Of a stretch of DNA of 60,000 nt, positions 26,690 to 57,318 are shown one piece after another. Where the stretch lies: NCBI GenBank assembly GCA_914767715.1, contig OU612065.1, forward strand, positions 2,482,001 to 2,542,000, given 5' to 3'. The DNA is from Membranipora membranacea (taxonomy: Eukaryota; Bryozoa; Gymnolaemata; Cheilostomatida; Membraniporidae). Each line of letters starts with the position of its first letter. Position 1 is the stretch's first letter. Position numbers and translations under genes: made by a program. The notes under the pieces are model-generated. The model was not told where the DNA came from. It made no database searches and saw nothing but the letters and a program-made list of their open reading frames with translations.

Positions 26690-29060
26690 AATTGTATCAT
26701 CATACACTAGCAGGACAGTTTCGGCAGTTTGGATCTTAGTTCAGATTAAATCTAATCGCCCACTCATCATAGCTTGCTTATACCATCATCAAGCTGCAGA
26801 CCAGACCACCACATCTGAATATATTGAATTCACCATTGCAAAATTAACTCCCAAATATCCAAATGCTTACTTTATCTTAACGGGCGATTTTAACCGACTT
26901 CCTGTTGACAATCTGTGCACACAGTTTGGCTTGAGAGATCTAGTCAACTTCCCAACCAGAGATCAAGCTAAGTTAGACCTGATGCAGACAGACGTTCCTG
27001 AATATGACCACCCTATCAAACTTGCCCCATTATCGCACAACGACTACTGTTGCATCAAGGAGTTAAAGACAACAGTGGAGTTAAAGACAACAGTTAAAGA
27101 CAACAGTGTCTGTAACTCCTTGATTGCATCCTGCTAGAAGGAAAACAGTTCCACAGGAGTAGCTACACTAAAGTAAGAAGGAGGCTTGTAACACCCGAGT
27201 GTAAAACTCCCTGCTCTCCGATCTTGCTTCTGAACCCTGGGGAAATGTGCTCAATACAGATTCTATCCATGATAAAGTCACAAATCTCAATAGCACAGTG
27301 ACACAACTCCTGAACAGACATAACATCGTCCATACTGAAATTGATTAAAGCTCGTGATGAAGCTTATGATAGAGGATGCAGCTCTTACAAATTAATACGA
27401 TCTCTGGTGCAGAAGGCCATACGCTCTAGCAAGCGAAGATTCATTGACGAAAAACTAAACAGTGAACAGAATACAAAGGAATGGTAGCAAACTGTAAAGC
27501 AGATTACAAATGGCAAGTCTTCAAAACCAATTCCATGTTCATGTTGATAGAGGGTTATAGAGTAAGCAGCTTGGTGAGAACTTGAATATGTACTACAAGA
27601 GTGTGGGCGGTGAGGCGGCGGAGACGACCAACAGCAGTAGCAGCAGTATAGCAAGCAGCAGCGGAGTACCACTTGATCTCCTCAGTCTCGGAGAAGTGAA
27701 ACAACTCATACGAAAACTAGACACATCTAAGTCAACAAGCTGTGAGGACTTTCCTACTTGGGTTTCCAAGGAAGGAATGGAATACATGTGTGTACCTTCG
27801 CAGGATATTATTAACTCTATGCTAGTAACAACACAATACCCAGACTTTTGGAAGAGAGCCCCGATCACACCTCTCCCTAAAAACTTATGTCCCACCATGC
27901 ACAAAGACATTAGGCCAGTTTTTTTTGCTGCATCATTTAGGTAAAGTCTGGGAAACATCTTATCGGCAGCAATCAGTACACTTATAGACCTAAGGTTGGG
28001 ACATAAGACGCTATTTTACAGCTTATTGATGATATAACATCAGACTTAGATTTGGCTCACAACAATTATGTACAATTAGGTTGTGTTGATTTTTCCAAGG
28101 CATTAGATAGGCTTCAGCCAAGTATCGTTTTAAGTAAATTGAAAAATTATGGTGTGAATGAAAATCTACTGGATATTTTAGCTGATTTTTTAGTACATAG
28201 GAAACAATGCGTAAAATTAAATGGCACTTTTTCAGATTACATTGATATCTCTGTTGGGGCACCGAGCTTGGGCCCCTGCTGTGGCTTTTTGATGTTAACG
28301 ACCTCAATTTTGATGATTTTTACAGTAGTGAAGTATGCAGATGATACCACATTTTACAAACCTTTTAGAAAGAATAGCACTGACTCTATTGCCCCAGATA
28401 TTTTAAGAACACAACAGTAAGCTGATGATAATTATATGTTACTCAATGCTGACAAAACTGTTATTATGAATGTTTTGCTGAATTACCATCAAGAGTATAA
28501 TGATCCTGTGTATTTAGGAAATGAATTCAGTATTTTACCATCTCAGACTGCCAAACTTTTAGGTATCACACTTGATAACCATTTATCTTTTAGTAAACAT
28601 GTAGAATCTCTTATCTCATCCTGTAATAGTAGGCTTTTTCTTTTACGCCAACTGAAAGTGCTAGGCATGAATGAATATGGGTTCAAGAATTTTTACTTGG
28701 CAACCATACGATCAATTTTTACTTATGCATCACCAGCTTGGTTCTCACTTTTGTCAGGTGGTGATAAGTCTTCTTTAGAAAGAATTCAGAGGTCTGCTAC
28801 AAGAACTATTTTTCCAGACCATAGCTATGAAGAAAGACTGTTAGTTTTATGTTTTCCAACCTTATCTGATTTTTTTTTGGATCTGAGCAAGAGACATTTT
28901 TAAATAAGATAGCGAGTGATCCAGAGCATCCACTTTTTAGTAGAGTAATACGAAACAATAACAGAACATCCTCGTCTAAACACTATTTTCCGACCCAAGA
29001 CCTGCAAGACTCAAAAAACGTGCCAAATCATCTTTTCCAACATTAATGTCTTATTTTAAC
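26690..29060 (+). mobile_element. Degenerate non-LTR retrotransposon, endonuclease plus reverse transcriptase
   Basis: Plus-strand pieces in order. First is an endonuclease segment (about 26745-27125; LIIACLYHHQAA, then ILTGDFNRLP, FPTRDQAKLDL, LSHNDYCCI). A linker and RT N-terminal region follow (27650-27945; VKQLIRKLDTSKS, FWKRAPITPLPK). Then comes the RT palm (about 28030-28420; VDFSKALDRL and VKYADDTTFY, the YADD catalytic motif). Last is the thumb-like region (28436-28903; KLLGITLDNHLSF, YASPAWFSLL). Frameshifts near 27150-27560 and 27945-28050 and a stop near 28420 make it a pseudogene. A short duplication in the endonuclease part (TTAAAGACAACAGT repeated near 27061) is a later change. 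Confidence 0.85.
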
Positions 29061-30489
29061 AACATACAACCTTAACCATTTTATATTTATGAACTTTATC
29101 GCTTTTTTCCTAGTCCATATATTAATTAATGTACACATTCTATTTTATCATCCTCATGATACCGAATGTACAAATGAAGTGAAACTGAAAGCCAAGATCC
29201 AAGAATTTTACTGCTCTTATGTTTAGTCTGTGTCTCTAACTCCTTGGTCTGTGTCATTTAAACATTCTACCACTTTCCGAAGTCCTTGATAACATGACAT
29301 TATTTGTAGGCTATTGCAATAAAGCAATCAATAGTAGGTCAACAGTTGCCTTTCTTTAGTGTGCCAACGCCATATAGCTACTAACCTAAGAACCACTGAC
29401 CATGTAAATTTTGGTTGTTAGTGACAATGTAACCCACTGACTTGCAAGCTTGAAACTCAGGTAACAGTTGTTTCACCAATGAAGAGGGAGTTCATTGGTT
29501 TCACAACTGAACTTAATTTTGTAATGCTGAATCTATGACAGTGATCCTTTTCCTGATCTTGGAAGACCATACCTGTGTAGCATGTTCTATTATCAGCCTA
29601 ACAACATAGATCCGTTTAATTTTGTTCAGCATTCATAATAGCTATTTACCATTATGGATAATCCCAAATTTCATCTGATAATCAAATGCCCCCACTCCAA
29701 TACTAGTGTTTATGTGATCTAGGACCTAGGCCTGTTCCACTAGAGAGGAGTCGCGACAGGGTTTCCACAACAACATGCCACGCATGGGTCCCGGGAGTGG
29801 AATTTGCAATCATGTATTATTTTTTTCCCAATGTTACCAGTATCAACCATCAAAAACTTACTCCCTGGTAGCAGTGAGCGGTTGATACTCTACGCTAGGG
29901 GACATGGGACAAAACACAGGTTTGTAATAACAAGGGCCGCACTGGATATAATGCTCACAGGGCAGGGATAATTCTCACCAGTCATTGCTGCTGCCACTGT
30001 CTCTGAGTGTATTAATATTATTATAAAAAAATTATAAGAATCCAATTCCATGTTGTCTTGTGCAACTTTACTAACTAGTTATTATTCCAGTCCTTGGTTG
30101 TGTGCTTACAGAACCCACATTAAGAGGTATAACTTGCTATAGTGTATTATTTGTTACAGAGCTTACTTACTTCCCAATTGATCCTAATCGCCGGAACAGC
30201 TGGCATAAAAGATATAGTAATCAGTCTATTAGTGCGTAATCAGGGTTTTGGGGTTTCTGTGGGCGCTGCTAGGTAGTGTGACCCACGAAAAAGAGAGTTA
30301 ACATTTAGAATAAACAGAACAAAAAGTGCAGCGTCACAGGCTGTCAAAAAGAGTGGCATCTGTAATTGTGGTCCCCATTTTTTCATCTCTCATCAAATTT
30401 TCAAGTCATCCGTTCAGATAATGGTCTGACGGGCATGAAAAGTCCCAGTGATAGCTACATGAACATAAATAATACATTTCAATTTACAA
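29061..30489. other. Intergenic sequence with one small palindrome
   Basis: No coding homology seen. It contains an inverted pair CCAATGAA / TTCATTGG at 29476-29498 around GAGGGAG, related to hairpins at 31012-31054 and 58101-58126. Confidence 0.4.
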
Positions 30490-30890
30490 GTAGGTTAGAG
30501 ATATTTATAGGCGGTTATGGGGATGGAGGAAATATAACCTTGATGTCATGGCGTATGCGGTTGAAGTAACTGAAACGCCATGCATTTGTCCTGTGTGTCC
30601 AGCTGATGGTCTTACCTTGGTGTTATGATCTGTAGAAAATCTAATGTAACAGTTAAGGTTCAAATCGAATAATCCGGCTTCAATCTTTCTTAGGAAGAGT
30701 ATATCTAGATCCCTGCGCCTGTCGGACAAAGAAACAATGCTATGACGGTTCATACACTCACACTCAGTCACACTATCACGCTTACGTATCCAATAGATCC
30801 ATCTCTTAGCTTTACGTTGAACCATATCAATGGACTTAGCTTAGGCCTACTCAATCCTGCCTGATGTGGCGACCAAACTTGACTGGCATA

Positions 30891-30893
<3 letters not shown>
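30490..30893 (-). mobile_element. Non-LTR retrotransposon fragment (C-terminal tail)
   Basis: Minus-strand frame 30825-30505 reads VQRKAKRWIYWI, then SLSDRRRDLDILFLRKIEAG, typical of the extreme C terminus of CR1/Jockey-like pol proteins. Just upstream, in another frame, YASQVWSPHQAGL matches the preceding conserved motif, so a frameshift separates them. It is bounded on the right by a (TA)n run. Confidence 0.7.

Positions 30894-30929
<36 letters not shown>
30894..30929. repeat. (TA)n microsatellite
   Basis: Pure TA run at the edge of the retrotransposon fragment. Confidence 0.9.
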
Positions 30930-30930
<1 letters not shown>

Positions 30931-31011
30931 AAGTATATACTATGGACAGATAGTTTATTTTAGTTACTGCTAGTAAGTAATAAATAAATAATAAATAGGC
31001 CTAGGGTCAAA

Positions 31012-31054
31012 CAATGAACTCCCTCTTCCTTGAAGAGGCCTAGGGAGTTCATTG
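31012..31054. repeat. 43-nt hairpin, CAATGAACTCCCTCTTCC family
   Basis: CAATGAACTCCC and GGGAGTTCATTG form the outer arms and CTCTTCC / TTGAAGAGG the inner stem. Flanking words AGGCCTAGGG and GGGTCAAA are each present on both sides. Related hairpins occur at 29476 and 58101. Confidence 0.7.
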
Positions 31055-31440
31055 GATCATTTTGGGTCAAATGCTTGCTAGTTCATAGTATTTGGTCTAT
31101 AACAGCAAACCTTACAGATATATAATTATCTCTGATTATCATAGGACTATTAAATTTCCTAACTTTGGGCGGATCAAGAAATGCAGTAGTCCTATGCTGA
31201 AAATTCTTATTGAACGATAAATATAAGGGTACTCTTCTAGTTCATCTCAAGTCTTCAAAGATACCGCTCATAGGTCACATGACTACAAATTAAATAAAAT
31301 TGAAATGCTTGAATCGTTACTATGGAGTTTCTACCGGAAGGAGTAATTGTAAACATTGATTTGTCATCTCAGGAACCAACCTTCAGCAGTGAATCTTGTC
31401 ATGTCAATATCTCATTAGTGGTGTGTCTTAGTGAGACAGC

Positions 31441-48696
<17,256 letters not shown>

Positions 48697-49579
48697 TGAA
48701 ATGATCGCGCTGTTCGGAACAAAATGATGACTTTCCTCTCTTGATTCACATGAACTACCCGAGGCAAATAATGATCCACAATGACATAGATAATATTTTA
48801 TCAAAATCTTGAGTGTTTTATTAGTTGAGAATATGACTGTCTGGTATTAGAGAATTAACACAGTGTCGCACATAGTTTTCAGGAAATACTGCTACCATTC
48901 TTAGGGTCTACCCAAACAATGCAAAACTGAATTTTTCAATCCAAATAAGGTGTAGAGTTTCAGTTGAAGATTTCCAATTGCATATAATATAATATTATAT
49001 TATTATACAGACTTCAGCATGGAACATTGATTGATTTGGTGTCTAATTATGATAATATTAATAATTTTATTGTTTACACACTTAATAAAATTAATGCAAC
49101 AACTTTACGGGTTATTATAATATGATACTAAGGTTGAAAACGCATGAAACATAAGATAACGATGAGATGAATAGGACCTTCCCCCAACTGTACTCTGCCT
49201 CAGGCGGTAAAAACAACATAATGAAGACACAAAGAAGAAAACTTCCATGCAGAACATCAGCTGCCTAAGGGTCTGATGTGTTGTTTCCTGTCTTGTCATG
49301 ACCTTTTGCATTAATGCCTGATTTCTAATGCCATAACACATGATACAATGATATGCCTGAAGTAAGCTGGAGATTGCAATGGAGGACATTAGTTGTGAGC
49401 TGGTTGCCAACTTTTGTTTTAGACACAAATAATAAAGTTATAAATAATTTAATCAGTTTAATCAATATACAGAACATCATTTGACATAGCAATACCTCAG
49501 CAGTTGTTTTCTCGCTAAGTACAAGTGGGCAACTCCAGACAATGTTCTAAAAACATAGTTCCTTGTTTCTCTGGTCCTA

Positions 49580-49704
49580 GTGCTCAATGGGGTAAGAGAG
49601 GAATGTTTGATAATGCCACAAATACACACTCGCTGCCATTTAACTAACCGGCTGCCGATTTGAGTGTGTCGCAATGCATTATCAAACATTCCTTTCTTGA
49701 GCAC
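49580..49704. repeat. Inverted repeat, arms about 55 bp
   Basis: 49580-49637 (GTGCTCAATGG ... GGAATGTTTGATAATGC ... ACACACTCG) is inverted at 49650-49704 (GAGTGTGTCGCAATGCATTA ... CTTGAGCAC), with a 12-bp loop. Confidence 0.8.
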
Positions 49705-49770
49705 TATTACTAACCTACACCATGCCACAAACTCTTGCTTGCAGCCATGTGAGCCCTCAGACCAGTCTGA

Positions 49771-50054
49771 GTCAGATACCCATTTGACTTCAACTAAGTG
49801 GTGACAAACTTCCATGTCCACTAACTTATAACAAATTCGTTCTCTTTAGTGCAGAGAGTCATTGGGAAAGTCGGTGTATTTTGATACACAGCTGTGGGTT
49901 GCTCAAACTCAACCCTGAGGTTCATAGTAGCTGATGCCAAGTTATTTCAACTCTTTTGTCTTCAATTTACAAATTTTACAGATCCGTTTGCCTTTGTCCA
50001 ATAGTGGACATGGAAGTTTGTCACTGCTTAGTTGAAGTCAAATGGGTATCTGAC
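49771..50054. repeat. Inverted repeat, arms about 53 bp
   Basis: 49771-49823 (GTCAGATACCCATTTGACTT ... CATGTCCACTA) is the inverse of 50002-50054 (TAGTGGACATGGAAGTTTG ... GTATCTGAC). It may belong to one compound element with the preceding inverted repeat. Confidence 0.8.
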
Positions 50055-51344
50055 TAAAGCTGCTTCTGAATGAAGATCTCGCCCTGCTGCATTGCGAAAT
50101 TTCCTGTTAAAACTAAATGTGTGAGGTGAACTAATATAATAAACAATTTTAGTTACACAAACGAGGATATCGGGTGTGTCCATAATTAAAAAGCAGAGCA
50201 TTGAAAAAACCCCTCACAGGGCTGTAGACTGTCAATGTACATTTGAATCATGGCAGTATGATGCTTGTACATGACTTAACATCATTGCTGAGATATGGGG
50301 TGAACTTTGCAAAAAGTAATTCTGTTCCATAGAATAAAGACAACAGACAGTATTAGTACAGGGGAACTACTCAAAAGGTGCTGTCATCGTAAGGTACTTG
50401 TGTATTAGAACACCGCACACACCAGTATGTAGGCTATGTTTGTAGTGTAAAATCTTGAGACAACTGGCCAGGCTCTTTGCATGGATTGTGTTTATTGCAG
50501 ATTCCATGAGAATGAATACTTTCAACAATGCTATCTTGTATAGCTGACTAAAAAAGATAGCCAAATAACAGAAGCCAGGACACAAAAAAATGATACATAA
50601 TATTACTGTTTTCACATTCGATTCCCATTAACAAGTCCACACATATTCACACAGGCAAAACTCGATCTATGAAACACAACTCATGTCTAGTTAATTACAT
50701 CTTTTTTAGCTTTAATATTTTCATGCACTAATTTTCTGTTACAGTGATTATCAAAATTTTTAATGTGGAGCTGATTATGAGTGTCCGGACTGTACAGAAT
50801 GAGAGACACACTGGCTTATTTTTACCACCAAATGATAAAAAGAAGCTCGTAGGTTATAATAGATTGAGCTACAGTCCATCTTACAGAAGTAAGCCATTTA
50901 GTTCATTTTTAGTGTTTATCAGCAAAAGGTGACATTCATGACCATAAAAAAATTATGCGATAATGAACTGGTAAATTGGTAATCTGAGTGTGTTATAAAA
51001 TATTTTATACAAAATCTTGAGTAGTACAAAAATAACATCTGCTCCAGCGTCAAGGAAGAGACAACTTCCACAACAGTCATTGAATATCGTGACTGTGTGT
51101 ATACATATCTGGGTAGATGTATAAAGTGATGATTGGCGGACTTGACTCCATATTGATTATTCACTTCATGATCTAAGGTAGCCTTGAACACCTCCAAGAG
51201 CTAGCCCCAGGTCCAATCTGTCCCAGGTCCAGCCCATAAGCAATACCCTGTAATTCATTGTCAATGGAGTCTATCACATTACGTTCACTGTGGTATCACA
51301 GTGTATTTCCTAAGATTTACAAACTAAGGATCATGTAGTTTTGA

Positions 51345-54300
51345 TCATGTAGTATTGGTGGTGGACGGCTGATAATATTTTTGAAATGGTCCCAGTCTAT
51401 CACTATCCATCCATGTGAGGCCTTTAGCAGCAGATGACTCTGTCTCGCTAACCTTCTCCTAAAACACAAATCATCATTTTATCATCGTTATCAGTATTTC
51501 AATGTTGTGCATTTAAATAATTGGTAATAATTAGTACATTGATAATTGTAAAAGATGACTGAGGTCCAGCCTACCCAAAAAAGTGTCTATTGCAACTTAT
51601 AGAAGAGAGTTAGTATATTATATGCCATAATATATACCTGCATTATTTACCTTCTGATCTTGTATCATCTTCTTGCGAGCTTCCTCATGTTTGAAGTGAT
51701 CCCAGGGTTCAAACCTAAAACGTTAATAACACGGTATAGTTTTGTATGATATGATTTTTATTCCAGCTTTAAAGTTCATCAAGGGTTGGAGTGGAGACAA
51801 ACAAAGTTCATGATATTGAGATACTGGCGCTGTTCTATATTGTGCCAACCATCTGTCCGACACTTTGTAAGGAAGCCCAAAATTAACTTCATCCAAATTA
51901 GTGACACTGAGTGTCTGTTTTCAATCATTATCTAAAAAAAGATGGCCACTAAGTAACTAAAGGCATGGAAAATATGAAGTCAAAATCCTGAGAGACTAAC
52001 CAAGAAATCTCAGCCTGAACATAATACATAAACCTGTGAAATTAGCACAATGATTCAGTCTATCATTGATTTGTGAAACCATAGTTTCAAAGTAGTCTTG
52101 GGTCAGGCAACTGCCCATTTAACGGCCAGGTATAAACAGAAGTTGTATATACATGTAGGTTTGTTTCATCTATCTGCAATCACCTGAACAAATGTGGATC
52201 TTCGGACTTTGGTGAATCATAGAGACGATCCAAGCACCTTTTATTGCATTCTGATAATTTATATTTGAAGAACTCTAAATCGCTGTCATACCTGGAAAAT
52301 AAAAACATGTGAAATCTAAGAATGCTTATGAGTAAGTGGATTGCTTGAATCGCTAACCTGGATTAATTTCGTTATTCAATGTATGTTGCAGTTCATGTAA
52401 TACAATGCACGACTTCTTGAGGCTTGTGGATATTAAACTGATATGTTAAAAACAAATACTTCAACCAACTCTTTAATTCAACTGAGTGTTAGGAATGATG
52501 GCTATATTTAGATAACTTACAGTTTTGAGGCCTCTTCATTAAGTGGCATCTTTGTATCTATTTTATAAAATGACCTCTTGGCATACATGAGAACCTGCCA
52601 TACATGGTTCACATGTCTTCTACAAAATAAAGGGAAAAAAGCAGTCAGTCACTGAAACGTAATGTACATGATTGCAAAAACAAACTTGTTAAAACAGACA
52701 AAGCCAGTCACACAAAATAGCAAAATTTTAGGCACGAAATTGCGGCGAAAAGAAGACTTATTATATTTTTGTGAGGACTGGCCATGCTACCATATCACAC
52801 TGAGAGTCATTATATTAGATAGGGAATGGTACGGAGAGTGCTGAGGTTTAGGTGAGGAAAAATTGGTAGGATCATACAATGATAACACGCAGCATCGGGC
52901 TGTGGGGGACTACAGTCTAGGATTAATTAATTTATGATTTTCAGGCACTAAGAGTGACAATAAAGATGTGACAATGAATAGATTGTGTTATTTATATCTT
53001 TGTGTATAAAGAAGAGGAAGGGTTTATACTGGCAATGCTGCCGCCCACTCATATGTCACAGGAAGCTGCCATCCTCAATCAGATACCCTATTGGCAATGC
53101 AAGCATTACAAACTACTGCAGGTAAAACACAAAATCATCGTAACAGTGATGTTATTCAAAACATTCCAAGGACTGTGTGAGTAATCAGCGTAACTAAGAC
53201 TGTAGAAGTGCAGGCAATGCTACAAGTTCGAGCTCAACAATTTGTCCACAGGCATGCATTTAGCGGCGGGAACATACCCATCATAACCTAACACGAAGTG
53301 TCTGTGACACAGCAATGATATGTCAATGCATCATCACAGTATCACTCGGTCAATATAATACAGTCCATAACATAGAAACGCTAGCTGGCTGGACATGAGT
53401 GAATAATACGTGCTTTGGTGTGTCAAGAAGAATTATAAAGCAACAATAACCGCCGCAGAGCCAACAAAAGGATACTACATGCACCACACTACTAAAAGCC
53501 AAAAGATGCCGCCGTTTACCGTTTAAATCAACCTTATAATATATTTATTAAGCTCAGAAGAAGAGATAACCGAGAACTGAATTGAAGTGATAAGTTACTT
53601 ACTTCCACTTAGGGAAGGCTCGTTGTACGTCCAGCTCTCCATTAGCAGGATTGATGATAGGGTGAAATACAGGAGGGTCAAATATAACACTCTAAAAGTT
53701 CAAACAAGTCAATGTTACAGTGAAATACACATTGGTCACAGGTTATTGTAATTGTTATGAAGTATTAAGTATCAGTTTTCAGAAAACAATCCATTGATCT
53801 GATAATAAGTAAGAGAGCTTACCGGGCAATCAGCATCAGGGTAAGTGTCGGGTATAAACAACTGAAATCTGTAGACACCACCTTGGTATAATCCTTGTCT
53901 TATAAACATAACTCCATGCCACACTGTAATATGTAGAGGGTAAATGTGACTCACTGTATATAACCATACTGGCCCAGTGTACATGATTAGTTTATTAGTT
54001 TGTACAGACTATAGATAATAGAGACTATAATAGGTCTATGGTGCAGAACGATAGCCTGATTAGGCATAATCACGATATTATGTAACTGAGTAATTGAGAC
54101 AGCTAATTGGTTATATATAGAATGTATGGCAGGTTTTTATTCTAACTTAATGAAGCCAGTCAACCAGAAAGTCGCTAAAAAGGTAAAATCACAAGGAAAC
54201 AATGTGTGGTTAACAAGTACAACACTTATTATAGAAATGCATGGTTTGTAAAAACTCGGCAGACAATAGATGGATTTTCTGAAAGAGTAATTCTAAAACC

Positions 54301-55311
54301 TATTGGGCTAATAAATATCAAATAAACCATAGTACGCACATTTGGGATAAATATTATGCTAATACCCTATATCCCATGTGTTCTATGATATCTACCTTTA
54401 AACTTAACCAAATTTAAAAGCCGCATATTTGGACACAGACATGGGTTCATTCAGATAAGAACACTGAGCCGAGCTGCCCTCGTCTTTAGAGTATGACATG
54501 ATAATCTCTATAGTTCATTACAGGTACAATTATGTAGCTGGTTGCTTTTGTATGCAAGATGCCAAAGATTGAAAATGTATTTGATTTCTTAGTTTCAAGA
54601 ACTCAAATCCAGAATCTACAGCATGAGTTCATGTAAATATTGGATTGGATTGATTGAAAATACTTACTGAGAGGTGTGAGGGATGAAGGTATGACATATA
54701 CTCCACTTAATGACTTCTGTTTATGAAGCAAATCACTAAAAAAATGTAAACAATAAATGTAAACAAAATCCAGGATGTGGATTCGGAGTTTGAAATTGAC
54801 TTTGCTGGTAAATCCAGCCACCCCTGCATATTGAGAGCAGAATGACATCCTAGTTTTTCCATCATCAGTTCATGTACACAAAATGGGTATGACTAATCTG
54901 TGAATCAATGCGCCAATTGTATAATATAATATAATCACAAAAGTTACTACTTAGTACTTACTATTCTGCCATTAGACAATACTCCAAGAAGTAAGGTCCA
55001 TAGCTGTGTCCACCTTTAGGTGTGGCGGTTTTAGGATCTATCATTCTCTGAGCAAGCTTAGCTTGAGTGGCCATGTCAGTCGGTGGTAAACGCTTTTTAA
55101 TGACACGTGATGTGGAATTCTCCTTGGAGGAGTCGTTTGCACTGCTACTGTTTGGCTACAAAAGGGATGCACAATATCAGGTCCATTCGAAAACTGTGTG
55201 TCAATAAAAACCGTGAATGGAATAGATACAGAACTTATTTCAGACAGATGTTATTGTTCCTCTTACCGTTGTGCTTAGACTGCTTCTGTCTTGTTCCATT
55301 CCATTAATCAT
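51345..55311 (-). CDS. AKTIP: AKTIP/FTS homologue (ubiquitin E2-variant protein)
   Basis: Nine coding exons: 55267-55311, 54962-55155, 54668-54735, 53823-53923, 53603-53691, 52521-52619, 52184-52291, 51651-51714, 51345-51458. They total 882 nt, 293 residues, essentially the vertebrate length. The N-terminal 60 residues are low-complexity; the UBC-like fold spans about 65-200 ([17 protein letters not shown], [24 protein letters not shown] core, [21 protein letters not shown]). The E2 catalytic cysteine position, after the HP motif, is D157 in GELDV, so it is a non-catalytic E2 variant, as known for the family. A C-terminal helical region follows ([28 protein letters not shown]). Family role: FTS subunit of the FTS-Hook-FHIP complex linking vesicles to dynein, and telomere-associated functions in vertebrates. 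The ATG at 55311 lies in an exon with an acceptor at 55340, so a 5' UTR intron or longer N terminus is possible. Confidence 0.93.
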
Positions 55312-55339
55312 ACCCTCATTATATCCAGAGGGATCCTCC

Positions 55340-56807
55340 CTGCGATTAAGAACCTCACACTATGACAGTCTTATGTAATCAGTGTTTCTCTGTAAAACAT
55401 ATTAGAATGTCATGAAAGCTGATGAAACTGTTGAGCCTTTGCAGCCAAATATTTACTACATATAGGGATTGCGAGTCACAGTGAAATTTTATCAGCTCTG
55501 TAGATAGAACATCAACAAGAACCTACAAAATTGATCAGTTTTAGCTCCCCACAAAGCGACTAATCAAACTAGTGATATGTTCCTGCAAGGCGTAATTTGG
55601 TTTGCAGGTGAACAGTCATAAGAGCCATTACATTGGCTAAATACTGAGGAAAGTTTCTCTTGGTCTGTATCACTATCCATACCAGTGAGGCGCACATATT
55701 CTGAACCTCACACAGTGGCTAACAGCACGCAATAAAGAACCTACACGACAGCCATGGGTGCCCGTGCCTCCCCTAGCTTAGTGGCTTGCGTGTCGCTGAT
55801 CTCTCTGTAAGAAGATCTAATTATCTCAGAATCCCAGAAAGCTGGTGGGTTTAATATATTAATAAGTCTGCATGGACTGGATGCATTTCTATGGCCATCC
55901 CATGGATTGTTCAAGTATTTAGTGGAACCCGCAAAGTTGGTCTAGTTATTACTAAAACAAGTAGGCCTAGACCTATAGTTAGTAGTGTGTGTACACTCAG
56001 GGAGTAAAAACTCTTTGGTACAGTCTACATTACATACTTCTATAAATATATATGTTATAGGTCACATATATATATACATATTATATATATATATATATAT
56101 ATATCTATATATATATAGGCTACATGTGACTAGAGAAGAGAACTCCTACCCTAGCAGTTACAATAGGGTGAGTAGAGTGGATTACTGTGAAGTAAGGTTG
56201 TACTTGTAGAGCAATTATATGAGTTATGAATTATTTATAACTATTAATTTTTATTATACATACTCACACCTGGCCTGCTTACGAAATACAAGCTACTACC
56301 TACTCCTAGTACCTACAGTACACCCACAAATAAACTAGCAACAAGCCTGAAAATGGTCATGTAGTATAAACCCTAGCATATCTTGTCAAGCATTACTGGG
56401 TGTAAGTGGTGATGCTGTTACCCTGTGTGAGAGAAGACTCACAGTGGTGTTGCAGACTGACCTTGATAGGAATCCAGTGTCAGTGAGTGCAGAACAAATA
56501 TATCAGGACCGCGTAAGCTTTGAGTGAGTGTAATACAATTTTTGGTGATGATTTCCAGCTCAACCCACTATATAGCCTCAAATTGTAGCTAATGAGCAGT
56601 TGATTAGTGACATTCAGATGCCTGTTCCTTTTTTTCTATTATTATTTACCTCATTTGAAATGGAATCCAATTTTTAAATATATAATGTATTTCAATAATT
56701 TTTAATTATTGGAAGTTACAACACTTATAGAGACTATAACTGTAAAAGTTCAAGGTCATAGATATTTGGCACAAATAGGAGAAAAAATTCATAGATAGAA
56801 TAACCAA
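55340..56807. other. Intergenic region upstream of AKTIP with AT microsatellite
   Basis: No coding homology. A TA/ATA-rich microsatellite lies at 56065-56117. This region should include the AKTIP promoter; no motif is distinctive. Confidence 0.45.
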
Positions 56808-57318
56808 TAGGCCAGAAGCAGCTATAGCATAAGTTGTTATGGCACGGACAATATTTGATGGCAGGATACTGATCACGTTTTATAATTCATTGGTGTATGC
56901 CCTGTAAAATTCACTGGGTGTACCCTGTTTTAGTGGTCATATTTAGAAATTAAAAGGTGTTTTGTTTTGGCATTATATGTGTGTTGGGAAATAACTCCTA
57001 TTCTGTGTAATCTAGCTAATCTAATCACCAGGGAATTCCAGGTTGAAATTGCATTGTGGGATTTTGTTGACATGGCAATTAATTCACCAAGTAAACTTGT
57101 AGAGAAGTCTGCTCGTGTTAGATCAGCACTGAGCACCAGCACTAGCAAAATTTTCAATTGCACTATGTCAAACTTCTTAAGGGACTAGTATGATATTGTA
57201 TGGGTCAATTACAAACAACATTTTTGATGTTTCAATTGCCTCTTATGTCATTTTTTCGGCTGGATATCTTTTGCATAACACATGAGCAAAGAGTTCAATG
57301 AGTGCCTCACTTTTCAGA
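56808..57318 (+). repeat. Right copy of the 0.5 kb repeat (inverse of 2-497)
   Basis: Aligns over its full length with the reverse complement of 2-497. It starts at TAGGCCAGAAGCAGC and ends at GTGCCTCACTTTTCAG. This copy carries a 73-codon frame starting at 56967 (NLITREFQVEIALWDFVDMA) which the other copy breaks by a one-base indel. I recognise no transposase in it. Confidence 0.8.

Larger units (their letters stand above)
48697..51344. other. Convergent intergenic region between SEC14L1 and AKTIP
   Basis: Contains the presumed 3' UTR of SEC14L1. AATAAA occurs at 49084-49089 and 49431-49436 as candidate polyadenylation signals. An AT-rich near-palindrome lies near 48979-49005. Two inverted repeats are listed separately. 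No coding homology is seen. Confidence 0.45.

Noticed and set aside
27582-27680. CAG/AGC-rich stretch as a trinucleotide repeat or coding poly-Q
   Set aside because: It is short, imperfect and lies inside the dead retrotransposon.
30366-30569. Plus-strand 67-codon frame
   Set aside because: Antisense to a LINE fragment with no domain or splice support.
55985-56209. 74-codon plus-strand frame with an I/Y-rich middle
   Set aside because: The middle is the translated TA microsatellite; there is no splice or homology support.
56930-57188. Open frames on both strands in the right copy of the 0.5 kb repeat
   Set aside because: The left copy has a one-base indel that breaks the frame, and there is no recognisable domain. 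It is more likely chance within a non-coding repeat.
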